A stretch of 64,000 nucleotides of DNA from Siphlonurus alternatus (taxonomy: Eukaryota; Arthropoda; Insecta; Ephemeroptera; Siphlonuridae). Below, piece after piece: positions 53,001 through 64,000 of this stretch. Within the stretch, counting starts at the first letter, position 1; each line of letters begins with the position of its first letter. A model generated the notes under the pieces. It had not been told where the DNA came from. It saw only the letters and a list, made by a program, of their open reading frames with translations, and did not search any database. The DNA lies in the NCBI GenBank assembly GCA_949825025.1, contig OX463780.1:46886280-46950279 (forward strand), read 5' to 3'. A program made the translations under genes and the position numbers.

Positions 53001-53776
53001 CGGTGTTGAACTCCTCCTCCTCTCGCTTGGCCAGCTCCTCGGGAGTCATCTCAGACTTTGGTTTCGTAAGTAGTGTTGTTCTGTGGGACATTTAGCATTA
53101 TAATCAAAATGATCAGCACTGCAGTAGCCAGGTGCGGATCCAGAAAAAATTTTCGGGGCAGCCCCCCCCCCCCCCCCTGGATCTGCGCCTGGCAGGAAGT
53201 AGCCAACATGAGAGACCAAGAGACCACTTTGTAAGCCGTGGTGTATGCATACGGTAATATATATGCATACAGTATGAGCATAATTAATGCCTATCGGTGC
53301 CTATCGGTTCGGTACAGTATACACATTTTCTGCACTCGGACCTTAATTCAATAAATAAGAAAATCAAATGCAAATAACGTATGCAAATAATATGCTATAG
53401 TGTTAGCATTGATCATATGATATTATATTATGCATACTGTAGAGGATACAGTGTATGCATATATATGCATAATTATATTTTATATTATGGTATGTTATCA
53501 TACCGGTATTATAAATATCTAACGTTGCCGGTTAATTTCTTAGTGTAGCAATATTATATAAAAATTTAAGGAACAAAATAATATTTTACATAAATTCCCC
53601 TTTACTTCTTAAATTTTATTTAGGGAAGTAGCTAAATACAACATCAACATAATAGAAATTTGCCTAAATGCAAATGCCGGGCAAAAGCATGTTGTGTTCA
53701 TTTTGTAACAAGGTTTTCAGCCTAAATTTTAGGCATAGAGAATTAAAAAGTTGGTTACGTCTGGTACTTACGCCAT
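50084..53776 (-). CDS. SNRPD2: Small nuclear ribonucleoprotein Sm D2, complete
   Basis: One of the seven Sm proteins that form the ring on U1, U2, U4 and U5 snRNA. Exons (minus strand): 53776-53772 (ATGGC), 53080-52957, 51243-51109, 50188-50084 (TAA). They give 122 residues, against 118 in human. The tiny first exon codes one and two-thirds codons, as in vertebrate genes whose first exon barely includes the ATG. Landmarks are [27 protein letters not shown], the Sm1 motif region [30 protein letters not shown], and Sm2 [15 protein letters not shown]. The sequence is nearly identical to human apart from the N-terminus, the [14 protein letters not shown] loop and the ATAAGK tail. Intron 2 holds a 1.5 kb fold-back element. 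Confidence 0.97.
51287..52803. mobile_element. 1.5 kb fold-back DNA element with ~269-bp inverted arms
   Basis: The left end GAGGGGGATTCAAAAAGACT and its inverted copy at 52784-52803 open arms that match for about 269 bp (51287-51555 and 52535-52803), including the GCCGCCATCTTGGATTAC-type motif. AAT lies on both sides and may be a 3-bp duplication. The middle is AT-rich without a transposase frame. It fills most of SNRPD2 intron 2 on the gene's antisense/sense alike. Confidence 0.85.
53127..53194. repeat. Short hairpin with 16-C run
   Basis: GCCAGGTGCGGATCCAG pairs with CTGGATCTGCGCCTGGC (two mismatches), enclosing a run of 16 C (53162-53177). It lies in SNRPD2 intron 1, only about 45 bp from exon 2. 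Confidence 0.6.
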
Positions 53777-55661
53777 TATGATGTGTTTTTTATTGCTTTT
53801 AACACAATTAAATATAAACGGAGGCAAATAACAAGAGAAATATCAGTAAAAGTATTTCGACGTTTATAGCGCGTCTTTCATGGACGAAAACTTTACAACG
53901 CAATTTGATGCTCAACTTTTTATTTACCGCCTTTTTTAATTGATATTTTAAAAATGCTGAGCATGCAGACACCGCGCAGAGACCATTTTGTCTTTGAAAA
54001 TACTCTTTCCGAGGAAGCACACACCCTTTCTATATAAATGTATTAATTTGCATTGTGTAATTTAACATGAGTTCTAGCTGCTCTAGTAAAGAAACAAAAC
54101 AAAAAACCTATGTGGATAGGGACAGATCATCCCGCAATCCAGAATATATTTTATTTAATATCTATCGTTGCCTATATAGCTCATAATAATATATCCTCGA
54201 TCTTGCATGGAAACTTTGATTCTTTTATAATTATTGATGCCATTAATTGTTGAAACACATCTAGCTGTAGCTGCTCGATAGTCTCTTATACATCAACCAT
54301 CATCAAGAAAAATGTAAACTCAAATATTATGGAATATATATATTAATAGCAATTAATGTACGGACTATATAATATTATATTGAATTTTATTTCACTTTTC
54401 GGACTTTTACCTTTTTGCCGGTGTTCCTTTGCACGAAAAAGTTATTTACTAATATAATTATATATTATAAGTACTATATATATTTAGATACCCATGGCGT
54501 CTGCGTGTCTTTGATGAACGGAGCGTAATTTATTTATTAATAGCTCGTCCGGCCAGCTATATATATTATATACTCTGGAGAAAATCTCAAAAGTCAAAAC
54601 TATTTTACTTCCAGATTTTTTTTTTTTTTTCACAATTAAACCCTATAATATATATATAGGTCCTATAAAATATTAAATAAATAATCTATAAAATAATCAA
54701 ATCTCCAAAAACTTTAATTTGCTATAAAAAAAAGATTCAGCTTTCTGTCATCCATTATATTTTATGCTGAACTGTATAGTAAAAAATTATTAAATTATAA
54801 TACTTTTATAGCTATGTATATTGTATATGCAATCAATAATTATTAGTTAATTTAATATCCGCATCATATTCATATATATTAATTATCTTTGTATGAATAA
54901 ATAATTAAGTTAAATGGCTAAAAATTAATATCAAAAAGTTCTACCCCGCACTTAATTCACTAGTTCACAAACATTTAAAATATATAATATACGTACTGTA
55001 TACTATAAACATTAATGTTGATTAGATAGAAAAAAATAAAGGCGGAGGATATACGTTAACAATGTTAAAAACTTGTTTGGAACGCAATTTAGGTTATATT
55101 TTGCGATACTGTATTATTAAACTGTTCCACACATGACATTTGCTGTATCATGGCACTCATTTTAAAATTATGGCAAAGGAAAATTAATAATCTTGCTACA
55201 GTTTATAATTACCCTTATTTCTATATTAGGGCAAATACCAGTACAGCATATTATATTTGTCATAACATACTTTAACATTAAACAAAAAGACATTCAAATG
55301 GAGCAATAAATTATTATTTTGCTTTTTAACTACTGTACAGTACAGTACTCAAACACACTCTAACACTACAAGGCCAATTTTAAGACATTTTACAAAAACA
55401 TGGTGAATATTTATAAGTAAATAATTTAATTTAATACATGTCAAGTTTAATAATCAAATTTAGTGATCAGTTACAAAACAGAAACTCACTTATTATTGAC
55501 AAAGCAGCAGTCTTTTAAAATTAAAAGGAAGTTAGCATGACAGTCTCTTTAGTGATAGTACGTAAAATTATAAAATACTAGAGTTCGTCACAGTTGCACC
55601 TACCACTGCTTCTAAAATCACTGAACTCGAGTCAACAGATGGGGCGGAGAACAGAGGGGAG
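53777..55661. other. Spacer between ARL2BP 3' end and SNRPD2 5' end
   Basis: 1.9 kb of AT-rich DNA that must contain the ARL2BP 3' UTR and the SNRPD2 promoter on the minus strand. No CpG-rich core or clear motif is visible. Confidence 0.55.
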
Positions 55662-56992
55662 TCAGTGGGACGAAGCCCGCACACCAATGCTCATGTCAGC
55701 CACCAGACCATCTTGCACCTGAAACAACAGTGTCAGCAGCGTGTCAACAATTAAAATGCAGTACAATAGTTTCTTTAACAAAAGATAAAGTCTTTACAGT
55801 TGCTGTGTAATGGATATTTGGAAATATTTATTTTTATTTTGCATAAATAAAATAGAGAGTACAAAATTGTGCTACTCTGATTTATTTTCATTTCTTTTTT
55901 CTTTTTTTATGACGGTACCTATTTTTAAATAATTATTGAAAGCACCAACCACTTAACCTGAAGGTGTCATAAATGAAAGGTTCTACTGTTGTGGGTTTGT
56001 CCGAAATTTCTATGATTTTGTTAAAAATAGTTCCTATCTTCCTATGCTTAAAAAAATTAAGCTGAAAAACAACTATGTATAGAATACGTAGTACAATAAT
56101 TTTGTAATCTATGTTTTATTTATTTGCATAGTTAATACTTGAAATTTTGTCAATGTTATAAGTCCCTTATAGCATACTGTAGTTTGAAATTTAAGATGAA
56201 AAAAATTTTGTTTGGGATATTTTAAGAAAATGGATTAAATTCAATAACAATATATAGGGGTGTAAAAAACATTAATATTTTGAGGCAAGAACGATATACA
56301 ACATAACATATAAGCACGATTTTGTAGACTCACGGCTTTGTAGTCCAGTACAAGCTGCTTGAAGGTGACAAAGTCTGCAAAACTGCTGAGCATCTCAAAC
56401 ACCTCCCCATCCAACTCGCCACTGCGAGCCCTGCAACACCAGTCAGCCATGTTACTGTCGATACTTTGGCAGACACACAAGCCACTTCATACAATGACAT
56501 AAACGATCACTCACCCCATCTCAGACAGGAAGGCAGGCATGTTGAATCCTGGCATCCTCTCACGAAGGGCTCGTTCAACGTAGTTCTCGATCACATCAAT
56601 CTATAAAACATGCGAACAGTGTAATTCATGTAGGAGGATTTAAGGTAGAGATAACGTCAATCAGCTGTTTTTTTAGCTCCATTTGATTAACATGTAAACC
56701 TTAGCAAATTCACAAAAATTCTGAAAATTTTTTAAGAGGCAGATATTAGTGCCTAAAAGCCATAGAAAAAAATTCAAAACAATTTAACGAGCTTATTATT
56801 ATTTTTTTTTGTCTCTCCATGGGAAAGCTTTTATGCTGAAAATTAAATAAATTAATTTTAAAAAAATTGGCTCGTTAAATTGTTTTGAATTTTTTTCTAT
56901 ATCTTTTAGGCAATAATATCTGCCTCTCAAAAAAATTTCAGAATTGTTGTGAATTTTCTAAGGTTTACATATATGCTAATCAAATGGAGTAA

Positions 56993-57058
<66 letters not shown>

Positions 57059-60000
57059 AGCTCTTTGACATTATTTCTACCTTAATCAGGTGGTAATGTT
57101 ATAAGAGGTGCTAACAGCGAGAAGTGTTGTTCATATTTAACGCAAGACTGTATTACAGTTAAACACATCCTGTCATCCCAGGAGTGTGAAATTATATAGA
57201 CACAGCGTAGGGGCTAAGGTCTCTCCTCTCCAAATTACATAACATGGACAATCGCTAGGAGCGAGCAGTAAATAGGCAATCTACAATGTGTTATACAGTA
57301 CCTCTATTGCCAGTGGCGTGCGGTCCATTAATGCGTTGGATGCGGCGCATCTAGGGAAAATTTGAGCTTTCTTTAAAGAATATAAATATTTTCTTTTTCA
57401 ATTTCATCACGTCAAATTTCAATAAAAAAAAATAATTTATCTTTGTCTATGTGAAAATCTTCGTTTGAATTTATTGAAGCGTTTACCGCAAAAACGTAAA
57501 TGAATTCGCGGTGCAATGCAAAGACGCCCTCTTGCATGAAAGCGGTAGACTCACTCAGCTTTGTTTTCCCCATGCATGAATCTACATTTCCCCTCCCACG
57601 CCCGTTTTTTCGTATAGTTTTATCATCAAAGAAAAAGCTGAGCTTTCTACCGATTTAAGAGGTGGGGGCGAGCTTCAGTCCTGGGAGGGAGTTGAGGGAG
57701 GGGAGCGACGACGATCGAGGAGCCGATGTTTTTGCCTCGTGGATTATCGTAATTTATCGTAAATTATATGCTGCCGGGGAAAAAAATATAAGATTCGAAA
57801 ACTTTATCTCTTATTTTTAAAGCAAAACAAATATATAGTTTCACAATTATGAAATCCACACTATAATTATTTTAAACGATTAAACTCATGTTCTTAAATT
57901 GACTTTACCTTTCAAAACAACAAATTATTTGAAAGAAATTACGTATCTTAGAAAATAAAATATTGATTTATCGACTGCTATCCTGATCAATCCGCGTCGC
58001 GGATCACAATTAGAATTTAATTGACTGCAGAGAATAAAATGCGTATTTTTTTTTTCACGTATTGCAGCTGTACATAGTCGGAATCACAATACAAAAATTA
58101 TACGTATTGTTTTTAGTGAAAATAATTATATTATATATTAATTATGTGCTGATCGATCATGAATATAACTGTCATACGATCGATATAAAAAAAGACATTA
58201 CCGACAAAAAATTTAACTCGTCTTACAAATTGATTTAAAAAATTATTTGTGATTGATTTTAGAATTGTATAAAACGTCGAAATATAATATATTTTTGTGT
58301 TATTTTTATGCTTAAAAAGTCGCCTGCCACGCCCCCTTTTTAAAAAATTTTTCGCCTGCGGCGGGCTATCCGGGGGGCGGAGCCCCCCGGACCCCCCTTT
58401 TGCTGTGTCCAGTCCCATAATTTTGCCGCCGCATTACTGCCTGCTAAACCCACCGCACGCCACTGTCTATTGCATAGGCTTTATCAGCACTTTTGGGTGT
58501 TCCTCCATTTGTTTGTATTTTTTTATCATAATATCATCCCTAGTCTGCAATAATGAGCCACCTGCCTACCACGATCTTGTTGCAATAATGAGCTATCTGC
58601 TATTTCAGGTGCGTAAAATTGTGAGTGTTAAATAGGTATGACATAAAGTTCACCTGAAATAGCAGATGGCTTATTATTGCCTGCATTACAGGGTGTATAC
58701 CATTATTCCCAAATGAAATTCCATGAGTTTTCCAGGTTTTTCCAGGGAATTTTAAAAAATTCCAGGTATTTTTTTAGCGTTCAGGAGGGGGTGGGGGAGG
58801 AATATTATATAAAAATTTACTTGAACCATTTAATTTTTTAAGGTATCGTTTAAGGATTAAATTCCTTAAGGAAAAAAAAATCTTGACATTTTATATTTTG
58901 TTTTTCTTAACAACTATAAATCCATAATTTATCAATTGAAAGATACAGATCATGAAAAAAAAAAAAAAAAAAAAAAATGCTACCCAGTATAAACAAGAAA
59001 AAATAACCAAACACAGTATAATACAAGTATAAAAAAAAAATTGCGAGCGTAGCGAGCAACTTTTTTGACAAGAAAATTTTAATGCTCAAATTTTGGATGA
59101 AATTATAATTAATAAAATACAATCTTTTCATCAATTATACTGTATATGATTATATAATATATACTAAATTTATACTTTAATCTAATGATGATAATAATAA
59201 TAGGGAACGTTAAAAATCGCAAAAATAAATAAATAAAAAAAAAAAAAAAATGAAATTGACTTGTCTGATGACATTATAACACCAATATATTAAGTAGACA
59301 AATATGCGGATGATACTTCGCACTCAATTCCTTTACATAAACCTCATGACTTCTCTATAATTCCTGAAATACGTGATGAAGTAGGCAGAATGTCACACTG
59401 GTGCTCTAATAACACGCTAAAGTTAAATGTGAAGAAAACAAAAATAATGGTATTTCATAGCCCAGGTATTGAGATTTTATTGTCACCGTTAATTTACTTA
59501 AACAACGCCAGCATAAATGTTGTTCAGGAGACGAAATTCCTTGGTCTAATGTTAACGGACACGTTGAATTGGTCAGCTCATATAACATCACTTAGTTCTA
59601 AATTGGTCAAAGCATGTTTTTTAATTTTTAAATTAAGACCAATTATGGATATCAAATCTCTCTGTACTTTGTATTATGCATATTTTCAATCTCTAATGTC
59701 ATATGGGATTATTTTTTGGGGCGCGGCAACTCATGCAAAGCGTGTTTTTATCTTGCAGAAAAGGGTAATAAGGACTATGTGTTTTAAGCCCAGTCAATTC
59801 TCGTGTAAAACATTGTTCCCTAAATTAGATATATTAACTTTGCCGTCTCTTTACATTTACGAATCTATTAAATTCATTCGCAAGCACCCGGATCTCTTTG
59901 TTATGAATCATGATAATCATAATTACAACCTTAGAAACAAGAATGACATATCTATTGTGAGACATAATCACTCTTTCGCTGATAGCGATCCGCGATTTAT

Positions 60001-62565
60001 GTGTGCATCACTGTTCAATAACTTACCAGGATCGTTGAAGAAAAAAACTGAACAGAGTAATTTTACACAATTATTGAAAAAATTTCTTGTTGAGAAATGC
60101 TACTATAATGTTAAAGATTATCGAAATGAAAGATTTATCACGTAAATTAGTGCTATGGTATACTGCTTTGTAATGATTTTGTAACGATTCTTGACTTCCT
60201 TTCAGTTTAGAAATTTTATATAATTTTGAATTAGGGATATATGTATTTGGATAATTTGTATTTTATTAAATTGGCTTGAGTTTGTATACTATGTTAATTT
60301 TAGGGTGATAATATAATTTATATTATATATTATATTTGTATCGAATTTGATCCTTTTCATGTATTGTTCATAAAGTTATGTAATTTTTGGTTAATGGAAT
60401 GACTTATAAATTCATACATCTCATGTATTCACAACTTGTTGTTTTGAATATATTTATGCTACGAATTTGCTTTGTCATGATTGGTTCTTGCATCTGTACA
60501 ATAAGCATTCAAATTTTAATTATTTACATAAATAGCATGAAATTCACGATATATGGTATCTTATTTGATCTGTGGTGGCAGGATTTACAAACTATTTTGT
60601 GATCTGTGCTATGTATTTTATACTTTGTTGTGCATAGTGATACAAGTTGTTATTTATGTATAATTATGGACGATCGACGTTATGTCTTGAGTTTAATATT
60701 ATTGACTTGCTTATATTGTATAATCAATCGAAAAGCAATAAAGATTATGAATTATGAATTATGAATTATTATATTTATCATAAATGGTGCATGCATGAAT
60801 GTAATGCAGATCATGCAACTCTTCATTTTACAAAAGAAGTAAATTTGCAAAATACGTTTTGTGGTTACTACACATCATTTAGAATATTTAGATAGAGGGA
60901 ACTAGATTTAAAATTTTCCTAAATTTTTGAAAAATGTTTTAGTGTCCTAATTCATGGTTCCTAAATTTCTGAATTTTCAGGGAAATGTTTAAAAAAAATA
61001 AAAAAAAATCCAGCAATAATGCATTGATATAACTTTAACTTCAATATAATTTTATTCGGGTCTGTTTAAAAACTTTTATTACTGTATAAGTACATTTTTT
61101 TTTCAGTGTTCAGTGTCATTTCAATGAAAAAAATATTAATTTTAAAAGTCCCACTTAAAATAAATTTTAGTCCGGTTTGAACCGTGTGAATTGAATGTGA
61201 TAAAAATTGCTGGAATTTTTATTATTATTTTAAACATTTCCCTGAAAATTCAGAAATTTAGGAACAGAGCGGTCTTGAACAGAGTGGTCTTCTATATACG
61301 TATGAGACCGCTCTGTTTAGGAACCATAAATTAGGACACAAAACATTTTTAAAAAATTTAGGTTAAAATTTTCAATTTAGTTCCCTCTATCTAAATGCTT
61401 GAAATGCTGAATATTGTGTTCACTGAATTTTTCAAAAAATAAAAATAAAAAATACTGCAAAAATTGTGTACACGAGGTATGATCAATAAAATAAAGTGAG
61501 CTCACGCCGCGCTTACAGCAACATAGCGTTGTTTCCTAGTTTTTAAGCATGACGTTTACAGTGCCATAATTTTTACTTTTAATTTTTTGTGCTTGAATAT
61601 GTTAAATTATAATAATTTATAATGATCTCTTGTATATATTTATGCTTTCTCATCAAACGATTAACTTTTTTAAAGTAATATTCGCGTAAATTGCCTATCT
61701 TTTAATTACACTACGTACTGCATGCATGGTCACTTGCATCGTTAAAAATAATATAATTATATTTTTCTGGTTTATAATTAAAGTTGTTTTAATTGAAGGA
61801 GTATTTTTAGTTACAAATTAATATTTGAAACATTCATATACTTTTCAGTAAATATATTGAACTATTCGTCCGAAATATTGACGTCAATATAATACGCGCG
61901 CGATCTCTCGTAAATCGCGATCTTTTTACGTCACGCTTTTGCACACGATTTTTTTCCCATTTTCATCTCCAATACTTGAAAAAATATTTAATTGATTTGA
62001 ATAAATATTAGAACTTGACAAAAGATTAAAAAAACAAAACGGTATCAAGATTTTCGGCATCAAAATTACATAATTAAGAAAATGGTTACTGAAAAATGTG
62101 ATAATTCCAGTTTTTTTGACATTTTTTTCGAAATTCCATGATTTTTCCCGGTTTTTCCAGAGGGTTTGAAATTCCATGATATTTCCCGGTATTCCAGGTT
62201 TTTCCAGATGGTATACACCCTGCTGCAAGGATCATAGTAGGCAGACAGTACATTATTATGGGCGATGAAAATCTGTGATATGTGAAGCCATGGTAAAAGT
62301 TGAAGGTAGGGTAACCAAATTTGATTTCAAGTTAAAATAAATTAAGATGGGTTCTGTTCCATATTAAATGTGTCACATTTTGCAGCCTACACTTACGTAT
62401 TCATTGAAGATGTCCGTGTACTGCAGCTTGTTCTCCTCGTTGTAGTCAAACTCGCGGCAGTGCTTTTCAAGAAAGCTCTGTAGCAGCAACTGGAAGCTCT
62501 CCTCTGAAAGGAAATCAAAGAAAACATTAAATATTTACTTAATTAGTAATTGCTCTTAAATAAAG

Positions 62566-62645
<80 letters not shown>

Positions 62646-63491
62646 TATTATTATTATTATTATTATTTTGCAATTTGTTTTCAATTAAGAGACAAAAAAT
62701 TAAGTTTTCATTTAGAAACAAATTTAAGTACAATATGCTATTTAATTACTGGTCTGATTAATCTGAGTGCATAATAAACAAGTATATACTATAATGAACA
62801 TAAATCATTACAATCATTAAATATATAGTATAAAAACCAGGCAACCTTTATTATTGAAGTGATGGCAGAAAAAGAAATCCATTGGTACGTACAATACTAC
62901 GTACTTCATTAAAGCCTCAAGTCGTTACTTTCTTTTGTGAAATCATACCGGTACAGTACGAGGCTTTTGAAAAATACAATACTGTGTTTAAATACCGGTA
63001 ACAAACTTGAAGCTTTTTAAGAAACTATCAAATCACCTCCGGGTCCTATGGCCAGAAAATTGACTAACAGTTTCAGAGGTTCCATTTTTCCCAGGACGGT
63101 AGCGCCACTGTCACACATATGTCGATCACTTCTACCATTCATGAAAAACCTTGAACCTTCTGAAATTTTGGTCCATTTTCTGGCCAAAAGACACAGAGAA
63201 CTGTATATGTAGTGTTTTTACTGATACCAACTAGATTTTAAATTTCTTAAATTATTCACCATACAATAATCTCAACCGTAAATATAATATATATTACAGT
63301 ATATAGTGCTTATAAAATGACGCTGTCTTATCTCTTCAGTTTAACGCACGACCTTCATACTGACCCACAAGGACGTCCTGAATGTAGCCGACAACTTGGT
63401 CAAACCCAGCGGAGTCGGCACTCACGTTGGAGAAGCCCAGGTCATCAAGCTCATCGTGTTCTCCGTTAGCTCCATTCTCCGCCACTTCCAT
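55662..63491 (-). CDS. ARL2BP: ADP-ribosylation factor-like 2-binding protein (BART), complete
   Basis: Effector of GTP-bound ARL2 and ARL3, found at centrosomes, cilia and mitochondria in animals. Exons (minus strand): 63491-63365, 62503-62397, 56600-56515, 56430-56334, 55718-55662 (TGA). They give 157 residues, against 163 in human. Conserved blocks are FDQVVGYIQDVLV-EESFQLLLQSF, EENKLQYTDIFNEY, IENYVERALRERMPGFNM and GEVFEMLSSFADFVTFKQLVLDYKA, the all-helical BART fold. The last exon (VQDGLVADMSIGVR) is short and variable in the family. An in-frame ATG nine codons upstream (63518) is possible, but a TCTACAG just inside it could be an acceptor for a 5' UTR exon. Intron 2 is 5.8 kb and almost wholly transposons. 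Confidence 0.95.
55841..56140. repeat. Probable distant copy of the same palindromic family
   Basis: Imperfect inverted arms (AAATAGAGAGTACAAAATTG... and its inverted partner near 56140) with TGCTACTCTGATTTATTTTC and ACCTATTTTTAAATAATTAT in the family's order. Strongly diverged. It lies in the last ARL2BP intron. Confidence 0.45.
56644..57081. mobile_element. TTAA-flanked palindrome with a 59-A tract
   Basis: TTAA at 56640-56643 and 57082-57085. It starts GGTAGAGATAACGTCAATCA. Arms pair over TTCAAAACAATTTAACGAGC and GATATTAGTGCCT-type blocks. A run of 59 A (56999-57057) lies inside the right arm near its outer end. Same terminus type as the element at 63894. It is in ARL2BP intron 2. Confidence 0.78.
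57311..58465. mobile_element. Non-autonomous hAT-type DNA transposon with 8-bp target duplication
   Basis: The left end CAGTGGCGTGCGGT (57311-57324) is repeated inverted at 58452-58465. It is flanked by an exact 8-bp duplication TCTATTGC (57303-57310 and 58466-58473). The CAGTGG-type terminus and the 8-bp duplication are hallmarks of the hAT superfamily. It is 1,155 bp long with no long frame. A GC-rich hairpin (CCGGGGGGC / GCCCCCCGG) lies near 58370-58392. The exact duplication points to a fairly recent insertion. Confidence 0.85.
58543..58684. mobile_element. MITE, same family as 90-232 (copy 2)
   Basis: GTCTGCAATAATGAGCCACC at the left, then a second left-end motif GCAATAATGAGCTATCTGCT near 58584, and an inverted AGCAGATGGCTTATTATTGC at the right. 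It stops five bases before the CAGGG element at 58689. Confidence 0.7.
59294..60769 (+). mobile_element. 5'-truncated LINE (CR1/L2-like non-LTR retrotransposon) with RT remnant
   Basis: An open frame from about 59294 to 60145 encodes the end of a reverse transcriptase. It begins at KYADDT, the catalytic YADD box (59303-59314), followed by W-C-N-N-TLKLNVKKTKIM, ETKFLGLMLTDTLNW, LYYAYFQSLMSYGIIFWG and the RVIR thumb region. There is a stop just upstream, so the 5' part is lost. A 3' tail of tandem ATGAATT units at about 60746-60769 replaces a poly(A), as in CR1/L2-type LINEs. The frame has no stop over 280 codons, so the insertion is fairly young. It sits inside the CAGGG-ended element 58689-62222. 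Confidence 0.85.
60886..61396. repeat. Fold-back element nested in the CAGGG element
   Basis: Left arm TTTAGATAGAGGGAACTA... with TTTAGTGTCCTAATTCATGG and CTGAATTTTCAGGGAAATG is repeated inverted up to 61396. A second copy of the GAACAGAG(C/T)GGTCTT motif stands near the right arm. Arms are roughly 110-150 bp. No coding capacity. Confidence 0.65.
62567..62640. repeat. ARL2BP: (AT)n microsatellite in ARL2BP intron 1
   Basis: About 37 AT units followed by ATT triplets; gives spurious YIYI frames on both strands. Confidence 0.95.
63050..63186. repeat. Inverted repeat in ARL2BP intron 1
   Basis: GGCCAGAAAATTGACTAACA-GTTTCAGAGGTTCC pairs with an inverted GAACCTTCTGAAATTTTGGTCCATTTTCTGGCC at the right. 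137 bp, probable MITE, imperfect arms. Confidence 0.6.
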
Positions 63492-63518
63492 GATGCTTTT
63501 GTTAAAGCCTGTAGACAT

Positions 63519-63893
63519 GAAGCACCTTTAGGATAATGTACACAATTATACATAATATATGTCATACTGCATGGATTTATGGCGTTTATGAAGTTCTTTA
63601 AGTCATTGTTGTTTGATGATTCAATCTCTATTTTTCTGTATAAAATGCATGCATGATGTGCATAGAGATATGACTGCAAATATTAAAAAGTATGTACTGG
63701 TACTGTATGTATACGCATATGATGCAATATAAATACATCAGTAGCACTAATAAAACATATCATCCTGTAGAATATAAATATATGTATGAATAAATAAAAA
63801 CAAAAAAATGTAAAGCCTCTATACTCTGTGTATGTATGTAGTATGCATATGGCATAATATATGTGAATGCATTTCCCATTAGGTGTGTATTAA
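63519..63893 (-). other. Region 5' of ARL2BP
   Basis: AT-rich, no CpG-rich stretch. It may be a 5' UTR intron, because ATGTCTACAG at 63518-63509 can act as an acceptor; the ARL2BP promoter may then lie beyond the window. Confidence 0.4.
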
Positions 63894-64000
63894 GGTAGAG
63901 ATAATACAAATCAGCTGGCCCAATGCTAAAAAAATCCCATTCATAAAAATTATGAAAAAAATTTAAAGTGTTCTCCTCTACATCCCCTATCAGTAGGTAA
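63894..64000. mobile_element. Left part of a TTAA palindromic element, cut by window end
   Basis: Preceded by TTAA at 63890-63893. It begins GGTAGAGATAATACAAATCA like the element at 56644, then continues with TTAAAGTGTTCTCCTCTACA and CCCCTATCAGTAG as in 48023-48369. It therefore joins the two into one family. The right arm lies beyond the window. Confidence 0.72.

Larger units (their letters stand above)
58689..62222. mobile_element. CAGGG-ended inverted-repeat DNA transposon carrying nested elements
   Basis: The ends are 15-bp perfect inverted repeats: CAGGGTGTATACCAT at 58689-58703 and its complement at 62208-62222. Beyond them the arms stay related (AAATTCCATGA..., TTTTCCAGGTTTTTCCAG motifs). 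The flanks CTGCATTA and CTGCAAGG share five of eight bases, compatible with a decayed 8-bp hAT duplication. No transposase frame is seen; the inside holds a LINE remnant and a fold-back element. It lies in ARL2BP intron 2. Confidence 0.7.

Noticed and set aside
53081..53091. SNRPD2 start at ATG 53091
   Set aside because: In frame, but gives a poor N-terminus (MSHRTT...). The CCCACAG there is a good acceptor joined to the ATGGC exon.
62539..62774. YIYI-repeat frames on both strands
   Set aside because: Translation of the AT microsatellite.
63353..63364. ARL2BP exon 1 donor at GTCGTG (63352-63347)
   Set aside because: Phase also fits, but the site is weak and adds four residues. The GTCAGT donor at 63364 gives a gap-free alignment to the human protein.

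Overview
This is nuclear DNA from an AT-rich invertebrate animal. The genes are split into many short, relatively GC-rich exons with GT-AG introns. The products (tensin, GPCPD1, Sm D2, the ARL2/ARL3 effector ARL2BP) are animal-type proteins close to their human versions. The sequence fits an early-branching or marine invertebrate such as a sponge, but the species cannot be fixed from this window.

Layout: (1) + strand, ~621-28469: the 3' two thirds of a tensin gene. It enters at what looks like the end of the PTEN-like C2 domain, runs through a disordered Ser/Pro/Gln-rich linker, and ends in the diagnostic SH2 + PTB C-terminus. A 12.6 kb intron and its neighbours hold many inverted-repeat elements. 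(2) 31377-31448: a lone tRNA-Pro(CGG). (3) + strand, ~33550-46143: a complete GPCPD1 gene (glycerophosphocholine phosphodiesterase, CBM20 + GDPD domains) with a non-coding first exon, 14 core coding exons and one probable in-frame cassette exon. (4) - strand, 53776-50084: a complete four-exon SNRPD2 gene (Sm core protein D2). (5) - strand, 63491-55662: a complete five-exon ARL2BP gene. GPCPD1 and SNRPD2 converge; SNRPD2 and ARL2BP are in tandem. The genes have no evident common pathway: adhesion/signalling scaffold, phospholipid catabolism, splicing and cilium/centrosome function.

The accessory content is the more unusual part. Introns and spacers carry at least a dozen inverted-repeat elements (MITEs). 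Several have readable target-site duplications: TTAA-flanked near-perfect palindromes, hAT-like elements with exact 8-bp duplications, and a TA-flanked mariner-like element. There is also a CAGGG-ended element that holds a LINE remnant and a fold-back element. ARL2BP intron 2 is almost entirely such DNA. The octamer TGACGTCA (CRE/ATF site) occurs 13 times in the first 20.1 kb, often paired near the centre of these palindromes, and only once in the remaining 44 kb. No wholly new gene system is evident. The best candidates for follow-up are the CRE-bearing palindromes, the nested transposons and the phase-preserving optional exons in tensin and GPCPD1.
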